Below are positions 58,883-64,000 of a stretch of 64,000 nucleotides of DNA, one piece after another; within the stretch, counting starts at the first letter, position 1; each line of letters begins with the position of its first letter. The position numbers and the translations under genes were made by a program. The stretch lies in the NCBI RefSeq assembly GCF_003269295.1, contig NZ_QLTT01000003.1, positions 62,001 to 126,000 on the forward strand, read 5' to 3'. The notes under the pieces are model-generated. The model did not search any database and was not told the DNA's origin. It saw nothing but the letters and a program-made list of their open reading frames with translations. The DNA is from Lentzea atacamensis (GTDB lineage: Bacteria; Actinomycetota; Actinomycetes; Mycobacteriales; Pseudonocardiaceae).

Positions 58883-58968
58883 GAATTGATCGTAGCGGCC
58901 ATCTGGCGGGCTACATGCTGGTCATCGACACCGCATCCGGGCGACTTGATGCTCCATTGGTGTGAACG

Positions 58969-59907
58969 TCAGCTGACGCATCCGGGCTGGGACGGTTCCC
59001 CGCCGGCGAACTGCTTCTCGACGAACTGCTTCGCCTGAGCCGGATCGACCACGAAGCCGGTGCCGGTCGAGGTGCTGACGGAGTCACCGACCGGCAGGGT
59101 CGCCGCCCGGATCTTGACCGGTCCCTGGAACCGCTGCGCGAACTCCAGCACGTCCCAGCCCTGGTCCACGCGGATCGTCCTGCCGATCTCGCGGGCGAGC
59201 GGGAGCGCGTTCTCCTTGGTGATCTTCGCGGCCAGTGCGGTGAGGAACGCCTGGTGCCGCTTGATCCGGTCCAGGTCGCCCATCGGCAAACCGTGCCGCT
59301 GACGCAGGAAGGCGAGCGCCTGGTCGCCCTTGACCGTCGACTTGCCCGCCGGCAGATCGGCGCCGCTGAACTTGTCCTTCGCCGCCGCGGTCAGGCAGAT
59401 CTCGACACCGCCGACGGCATCGGCGATCTTGCCGAACTCGGACATCCTGACCACGGCGTAGTGGTCGACCTTCGTCCCGGTCATCCTCTCGACGGCGTCC
59501 GTGAGGCTCTTCGGGTCGTCCAGGAACAGGCCGTTGATCTTCTTGCCACCTGCCCCGCCCGTCCAGGCGTCGCGCGGCAACGACACGACGTTGACCGACC
59601 CGTCGGTCTCGAAGCGGGCGTACACCATCGTGTCGGTGTGCTCGTGGTCGTCGAGGCCCAGGAGCAGCACGTTCTGCGCGGTGACGGTCGCTGGTGGGTT
59701 CGTCGCCGGCGCTGCGTCGGTCTTCTTGACCGCTGTCGGGATGATGAGGGCCGCGGCTGCAGCCGTCGCGGTCAGCGTCGCCACTCCGACGATCAGGCCG
59801 AACGGCTTGCGGCGCTTCTTGCGCTTGTGCAGTTCGGCCAGCACGGTCCGGGAGTCGACGCGCTCCTCGGCTTCCGCGGCGATGGCCGAGCGGATCAGGT
59901 CGTTCAT
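58969..59907 (-). CDS. LCP (LytR-CpsA-Psr) family membrane protein, sigma-coupled
   Basis: A 312-residue bitopic protein. A cytoplasmic N-tail of 35 residues (MNDLIRSAIAAEAEERVD..) precedes one transmembrane helix (GLIVGVATLTATAAAAALII). The extracellular LCP domain has NVLLLGLDD, DTMVYARFETDGSVNVVSLP then RDAWTG, KINGLF, the KFSGADLP loop and ALAFLRQRHGLPMGDLDRIK, motifs that bind polyprenyl-phosphate-linked glycopolymers for attachment to peptidoglycan. It overlaps the sigma-factor gene by ATGA, and the N-tail could act as an anti-sigma; this coupling is the main clue to its role. Confidence 0.85.
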   Translation of the reverse strand: MNDLIRSAIAAEAEERVDSRTVLAELHKRKKRRKPFGLIVGVATLTATAAAAALIIPTAVKKTDAAPATNPPATVTAQNVLLLGLDDHEHTDTMVYARFETDGSVNVVSLPRDAWTGGAGGKKINGLFLDDPKSLTDAVERMTGTKVDHYAVVRMSEFGKIADAVGGVEICLTAAAKDKFSGADLPAGKSTVKGDQALAFLRQRHGLPMGDLDRIKRHQAFLTALAAKITKENALPLAREIGRTIRVDQGWDVLEFAQRFQGPVKIRAATLPVGDSVSTSTGTGFVVDPAQAKQFVEKQFAGGEPSQPGCVS

Positions 59908-60410
59908 GAGTGCACCCCCGAGGTGGCGGACCGGGCGAGTTCGTGGGAACGCAACGTCTGCAGTGCGCGAGAGAGCTGGCTGCGCACGGTCGATTCCGCG
60001 CAGCCGAGCACCTGCGCGATCTCCGCGTCTGAACAGTCCTCGTAGAACCGCAGCACCAACGCCGCACGTTGCTTACGAGGCAACACGGCGATCCGTGCGC
60101 GCATGGCCTCCCGTTCGGCGTGCGCGTCGGCTGGATCAGCCGTCGACGGCGCGTGCCGAGCGAGCTCACTGCGTTCCACCGCGATTTCTCGCGCCGCCCT
60201 GCGGTGCCGCCACGACAGGTAGTCGTTGGTCACCATGCGCTTCACGTAGAGATAAGGAGCGTCCATCGCTCCGATGCGATCCCACTTGCTCTGCGCACGC
60301 ATGAGCACGTTCTGCACGATGTCCTGCGCCAGGTGTTTGTCGCAGGCGATCGCGGTGGCGTACCTCAACAGCCGATCGAGCCGCTCAGCGACGAACTGGT
60401 CGAACCCCAC
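59904..60410 (-). CDS. SigE-family ECF RNA polymerase sigma factor
   Basis: A 168-residue ECF sigma factor. Region 2 is FVAERLDRLLRYATAIACDK, HLAQDIVQNVLMRAQSKWDR; region 4 is LPRKQRAALVLRFYEDCSDA, EIAQVLGCAESTVRSQLSRA. GTG 60410 follows AGGGGG; a start at 60500 would add 30 low-complexity residues and is less likely. It is co-translated with the LCP protein. The gap to the PI-PLC gene (60411-60572) must hold both promoters. Confidence 0.87.
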   Translation of the reverse strand: MGFDQFVAERLDRLLRYATAIACDKHLAQDIVQNVLMRAQSKWDRIGAMDAPYLYVKRMVTNDYLSWRHRRAAREIAVERSELARHAPSTADPADAHAEREAMRARIAVLPRKQRAALVLRFYEDCSDAEIAQVLGCAESTVRSQLSRALQTLRSHELARSATSGVHS

Positions 60411-60572
60411 GCCGCCCCCTTCGTGTCCATGGTCTGTTACGGCTCGGGAAACCCCCTTGCTGCCGTGATCCGCTGCATCGGGTTCTGTGGTCCGGCTCAC
60501 AGATGTCTCGGTTTGGACGGATTTCGGTGTGAAGTCTTTTCACGTTCACGCCGATCGGTGAGCCTTCACCCC

Positions 60573-62183
60573 ATGCGCATCATCCCTGCACTCGCGCTGT
60601 TGTCGCTGCTGCTCGTCCCCGTCGACGCTGCTGCGGCACCCAACGGCTCGTACTACCTGCAAAGCGCCGTGACCGGTCAGAACGCCGCCGTGTCCGGCTC
60701 GTCCGTGGTCCAGCACCGCCCCAAGGGCAACGAGGACCGCCAGCAGTTCACCTGGAACGGCAGCACGCTCTCCGAAGGCGGCCAGTGCCTCGGCCGCGCC
60801 GGTGACGCTGCCCAGATGGTCAGCTGTTCCAGTGGCGACGCCCAGTGGGTCGCGGTGCTGGACGACCAGGGCAGGTACCGCTTCAAGGACCCTGCCTCGT
60901 CCCGCTACCTGATCGCGTCCGGCACCGACCAGGTTCGCGTCGGCACCGGCAACGACACGTGGTTCCTCACCCCGGTCAACCCCGTCCGCGTCCAGCCGCC
61001 GGGCGACCCGCGCCTGGACGAGATGACGTTCCTGACCGCCCACAACGCCTACGCGAACGGCGTCGACGGCGGCTTCACGTTCGGCAACATCGCCCCGAAC
61101 CAGTCCCGCGGCATCGTGCAGCAGCTGAACGACGGCGTACGCGGCTTCATGCTCGACATCCACCAGACCTCCGACGGCGCGATCCTCTGCCACAACAGCT
61201 GCACCCTCGTCAGCAAGCCGGTCGCGCTCAACGTCGACATCCAGCGCATCGTCGACTTCCTGAAGTCCCGCCCGTCCGAGATCGTGACGGTCTTCCTGGA
61301 GGACTACGTCTCAGCCGATGTGCTGCGCTCCGAACTCGCCCGCGTCAACGGCCTGGGCGACGTGCTGTTCCGCGCCGAGGGCGTTCGCGAGCACGGCTGG
61401 CCGACGTTGTCGCAGATGAGGGCCAGTGGCAAGCGTTTGCTCATCTTCACCGACCACAGCCCGGACGGCCGAGAGAACTCCGGCGTCCTCTACCAGCGCG
61501 ACTGGACTGTCGAGAACTACTGGTCGATGGGCTCTGGCGCCGGCACCTCCGACTGGTCCTGCTACTCGCGCTGGAGCAAGCCGCTCACGGCAGAGGAACC
61601 CGGCTTCCGCCCGCTCTTCGTGATGAACCACTTCCGCGACGTCCCGATTCAGGGCACCGTCGCGACCGACAACTCGAAGGCAGCCGACCGCGCCCGCCGC
61701 TTCTGCGAACCCGCGGCCCGCAAGACCCCGAACTACCTGGCCGTCGACTTCTACCACCTGAACACACCGGTGCTCCCGGCCGAACGCCATCCGTCCGGCG
61801 CCGGCTCCGTCGAACTGTCCGCGACCCCGGCGCTCTGCCTCGACAACAACGCCGGTGGTACCGCCAACGGCAACCCGGTGCAGATCTGGACGTGTAACAA
61901 CTCCTACGCGCAGAAGTGGCGCGTCGTCGCGGACGGCACCATCGCGATCTCCGGCAAGTGCCTCGACGTCAACAACAGCGGCACCACCAACGGCACGATC
62001 GTCCAGCTGTGGGAGTGCAACGGCACGGGCGCGCAACAGTGGCGCGTGCGGTCCGACGGCTCGGTGCGGAACCCGCAGTCGGGGCTGTGCCTGGACAACC
62101 CCGGTGCGTCGACGACTCCCGGCACCCGCCTGAACATCTGGACCTGCAACGGTTCCGCGGCTCAGGCCTGGAAGTTCCGCTAG
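60573..62183 (+). CDS. Secreted PI-PLC X-domain protein with ricin-type lectin domain
   Basis: A 536-residue exported enzyme. A signal peptide covers 1-22. An N-terminal beta-trefoil-like segment (23-140) is followed by the PI-PLC X domain: His157 in MTFLTAHNAYAN, LDIHQTSDGAILCHNSCTL (Asp195, His207), FLKSRPSEIVTVFLEDYVS and LLIFTDHSP. A C-terminal ricin B lectin domain (about 410-536) carries three QxW repeats (QIWTCNNSYAQKW, QLWECNGTGAQQW, NIWTCNGSAAQAW). It probably cleaves or binds inositol phospholipids at a carbohydrate surface. No ribosome-binding site is clear. Its TAG shares CTAG with the convergent methyltransferase gene. Confidence 0.9.
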   Translation: MRIIPALALLSLLLVPVDAAAAPNGSYYLQSAVTGQNAAVSGSSVVQHRPKGNEDRQQFTWNGSTLSEGGQCLGRAGDAAQMVSCSSGDAQWVAVLDDQGRYRFKDPASSRYLIASGTDQVRVGTGNDTWFLTPVNPVRVQPPGDPRLDEMTFLTAHNAYANGVDGGFTFGNIAPNQSRGIVQQLNDGVRGFMLDIHQTSDGAILCHNSCTLVSKPVALNVDIQRIVDFLKSRPSEIVTVFLEDYVSADVLRSELARVNGLGDVLFRAEGVREHGWPTLSQMRASGKRLLIFTDHSPDGRENSGVLYQRDWTVENYWSMGSGAGTSDWSCYSRWSKPLTAEEPGFRPLFVMNHFRDVPIQGTVATDNSKAADRARRFCEPAARKTPNYLAVDFYHLNTPVLPAERHPSGAGSVELSATPALCLDNNAGGTANGNPVQIWTCNNSYAQKWRVVADGTIAISGKCLDVNNSGTTNGTIVQLWECNGTGAQQWRVRSDGSVRNPQSGLCLDNPGASTTPGTRLNIWTCNGSAAQAWKFR

Positions 62184-62983
62184 GGCTTGCGAGCGAGGCC
62201 CACGTAGACGTCCTCCGGGCCACCTTCTCCGGCCGGGCCGAGTTCCGGGTGCCACTTCGGCGCCGGGACGACGCCCGGCTGGAGGATCTCCATGCCCGCG
62301 AACATCGGCTCGAACTCCGCCAGGGACCGGAAGTACATCGGGTCGCGGCTGTGCTTCATGGCCTCGACGACGGCGCCCATCTCCTGCGGCTTGAAGTCCG
62401 CGGTCAGGTGCGAGAGCGCGACCAGGCTGCCGGACGGCATGGCGTCGCGGTAGCGGGCGACGATCTCGGCGGGGCCCTTCTCGTCCGAGACGAAGTGCAG
62501 CACGGCGACCATGAGCAGGCCGACCGGCCTGGAGAAGTCGATCAGGTCCTGCACGACCGGGTCGGAGAGGACGTCCTGGGGCCGGCACATGTCGGCCTGG
62601 ACGACGCCCGCGTTGTCGTTGCCCTCCAGGATGAGCTGGCTGTGGGAGACCGCGACCTCGTCGTAGTCGACGTAGACCACGCGCGCGTCGGGGTTCTCCT
62701 GCTGCACGATCTCGTGGACGTTGCCGACCGTCGGGATGCCCGAGCCGAGGTCGAGGAACTGGTCGATGCCCTGCTCCATCATCAGCAGGACGGCGCGGCG
62801 CATGAACGAGCGGTTCGAGGACGCGATGGCGCGGCCGTCGCGCAGGACCTGCAGCACCTTCTCGCCGACCATGCGGTCCGATGCGAAGTTGTGGCCACCT
62901 CCCAGCAGGAAGTCGTAGACGCGTGCCGCGCTGGGCACGTCCGTGTTGATTCCAGCGGGCACCCACGAAAAAGGCTCGGCCAT
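62180..62983 (-). CDS. DUF574/SAM-dependent methyltransferase-like protein
   Basis: A 267-residue protein of the actinobacterial DUF574 family: INTDVPSAARVYDFLLGGGH then NFASD at the start, FLDLGSGIPTVGNVHEI (SAM site), VYVDYDEVAVSHS and GLLMVAVLHFVSD. Methyl acceptor unknown; the family is expanded in actinomycetes. ATG 62983 lies 6 nt after TAGGTT (62995-62990). Confidence 0.9.
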   Translation of the reverse strand: MAEPFSWVPAGINTDVPSAARVYDFLLGGGHNFASDRMVGEKVLQVLRDGRAIASSNRSFMRRAVLLMMEQGIDQFLDLGSGIPTVGNVHEIVQQENPDARVVYVDYDEVAVSHSQLILEGNDNAGVVQADMCRPQDVLSDPVVQDLIDFSRPVGLLMVAVLHFVSDEKGPAEIVARYRDAMPSGSLVALSHLTADFKPQEMGAVVEAMKHSRDPMYFRSLAEFEPMFAGMEILQPGVVPAPKWHPELGPAGEGGPEDVYVGLARKP

Positions 62984-63040
62984 GCGCAGAACCTACCTGT
63001 TTGCGCGCACGCGTGTACCGGCCCGGATCGGGTGAAAGGG

Positions 63041-64000
63041 TCAGCTGCGGCGTGCGAACCGGTGCGCGATGTGCTCCACCAGCACGGATGCGCCGGCGGT
63101 GCGAGCTTCCTGGTCCAGCCAGCGCAGCTGGTCGTCGACGCGCGCCGACCGCAGGTTCGCGGCGGCTGCCACGGCCTGCCCGCCGAGTTCGGCGGCGGTG
63201 GCCTTGTCGCCGATCGCGAGGTGGTTGCGGGCCAACGCGGTCAGGGTGAGCACCCGAGCGCGGACGCGGTCGTCGCCGTGGGTCTTTGCCTGCAGTGACG
63301 CGATTGCCCGCGCGGGATCGCTCAGGTCCCTGCGGTCGGCCCACGAGTTGTGCGCGGCGACGAAACCGAGCTGGAACGACTTCAGCGCGTCCTCAGGTGC
63401 GTTGTGGTGCAAGAACATCCGGCCCGCACGGGTCAGGATCGAGGCGATCAGCGCCTCGTTCTCCGCCTGCCGGGCCAGGGTCAGCGCCCGTGAGAAGTGC
63501 GGGAGGGCGACGCCGGGCATCCCGCTGTCGAACGCCGTCCAGCCCGCCAGTTCGTGCACTTCGGCAACCGCTGTCCACATCTCCTCGCCGCCGACGACGA
63601 TGAACGGCTCCACAGCGTGGAGGTGCTCCAACACCAAGGGATGGCAGGCAATCCCGCCGTATCGCCGGTCCAGCGCGCGCAACGCCTGTGTGCGTTCCTG
63701 CACCTCAGACGGCTCCACGCGGCCCACAGGTGCCGCGGCCGGTACCCAGTCGAAGGTCGGCGCACCGACCAGGACGCGCGCAGCGTGCTCCAGGAACCGT
63801 TGCCGGGCCTCGGAGTTCTCCCGGATCAGTTCCTCTGCCTCCTCGAACCCGTCGGCCACGGCGAGCCGGCACCACCGCGCGGCCTCGGAGTTCTCGCCGA
63901 GCGCGAACAGCACCCGCGCCAGCCGCACCGCCGCGTCACCGAGGCGCTGGTCGGCGGCGACCCGGAAGCGCACGGCGGCCTCGCGCAGGTCCCCCGCCCG
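63041..64000 (-). CDS. TPR-containing protein, 5' end outside the window
   Basis: At least 319 residues of a helical-repeat protein. The frame remains open to the window edge (residues GDLREAAVRFRVAADQRLGD near 63960), so the N-terminus, probably an XRE-type HTH in this family, is missing. Repeats include DAAVRLARVLFALGENSEAA, GMPGVALPHFSRALTLARQA, ALIASILTRAGRMFLHHNAP and ARVLTLTALARNHLAIGDKA. It is probably a regulator or regulatory partner. Confidence 0.7.
   Translation of the reverse strand, partial: RAGDLREAAVRFRVAADQRLGDAAVRLARVLFALGENSEAARWCRLAVADGFEEAEELIRENSEARQRFLEHAARVLVGAPTFDWVPAAAPVGRVEPSEVQERTQALRALDRRYGGIACHPLVLEHLHAVEPFIVVGGEEMWTAVAEVHELAGWTAFDSGMPGVALPHFSRALTLARQAENEALIASILTRAGRMFLHHNAPEDALKSFQLGFVAAHNSWADRRDLSDPARAIASLQAKTHGDDRVRARVLTLTALARNHLAIGDKATAAELGGQAVAAAANLRSARVDDQLRWLDQEARTAGASVLVEHIAHRFARRS

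Noticed and set aside
1-64000. CRISPR arrays, tRNA/rRNA genes, transposases or prophage genes
   Set aside because: I looked for regularly spaced repeats, tRNA-like CCA-ended folds, rRNA-like low G+C tracts, and DDE/integrase motifs and saw none; a tRNAscan or Infernal run would be decisive.

Overview
This is a G+C-rich actinobacterial chromosome segment. The codon bias to G/C in third positions, GTG/TTG starts, many leaderless genes, SARP- and LAL-type regulators, DUF574/DUF305/DUF2000 proteins, F420-dependent enzymes and a DasR-type operator all point to a filamentous actinomycete. Pseudonocardiaceae (Lentzea/Saccharothrix-like) is my best guess; that placement is an inference from gene style, not from a marker gene. 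I see no rRNA, tRNA, CRISPR array, intact insertion sequence or phage. It reads as an accessory or chromosome-arm type region rich in secreted enzymes and regulators.

Layout. 1-5.8 kb: the 3' part of a CU044_5270-like protein, a secreted tripeptidyl-aminopeptidase-like hydrolase, a LuxR-type regulator, an SDR dehydrogenase divergent from its TetR repressor (two shared palindromic operators), and cobF of cobalamin synthesis. 5.9-7.4 kb: a scar made of two opposing broken genes, one an adenylate-forming ligase. 7.4-10.5 kb: secreted cyclophilin, a DUF2306 membrane protein, and a membrane-anchored protein with a triplicated extracellular module. 10.5-18 kb: a NB-ARC/TPR ATPase and a SARP-NB-ARC-TPR regulator flank three secreted proteins, including NlpC/P60 and M23 peptidoglycan hydrolases. 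18-27 kb: a two-subunit molybdenum hydroxylase, a GGDEF/HD-GYP c-di-GMP enzyme, an APC permease, a tannase-like esterase and a prolyl aminopeptidase.

27-38 kb: two DUF305 lipoproteins surround an AA10 lytic polysaccharide monooxygenase whose promoter carries a perfect DasR-type palindrome. Then come an FAD monooxygenase, a second SARP-like regulator, AraC, DUF2000, a Pr6Pr-family membrane protein, an MFS transporter, an alpha/beta hydrolase and an SRPBCC protein. 38-45 kb: DUF998, a zinc ribbon, GNAT, then an overlapping operon (nucleotidyltransferase, BON-like, metallophosphoesterase, ThDP enzyme, F420 oxidoreductase) followed by a duplicated membrane protein. 45-51.6 kb: a divergent EF-Tu paralogue, LysR/FAD-oxidoreductase, and a signalling block (response regulator, RsbW-like ATPase, PAS histidine kinase, second response regulator, STAS protein). 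51.6-64 kb: two MGT-type glycosyltransferases, TetR, a secreted C39-like protein, a LAL regulator, a SigE-type ECF sigma factor coupled to an LCP-like membrane protein, a PI-PLC/ricin-lectin secreted enzyme, a DUF574 methyltransferase and a truncated TPR protein.

A recurring theme is that many start codons lie 6 or 7 nt after a TAnnnT-like -10 box, so a large share of these genes is probably transcribed leaderless. I used this to revise several starts. Functionally the window combines biopolymer degradation (LPMO, esterase, peptidases, PI-PLC), cell-wall remodelling, and dense signal-responsive regulation.
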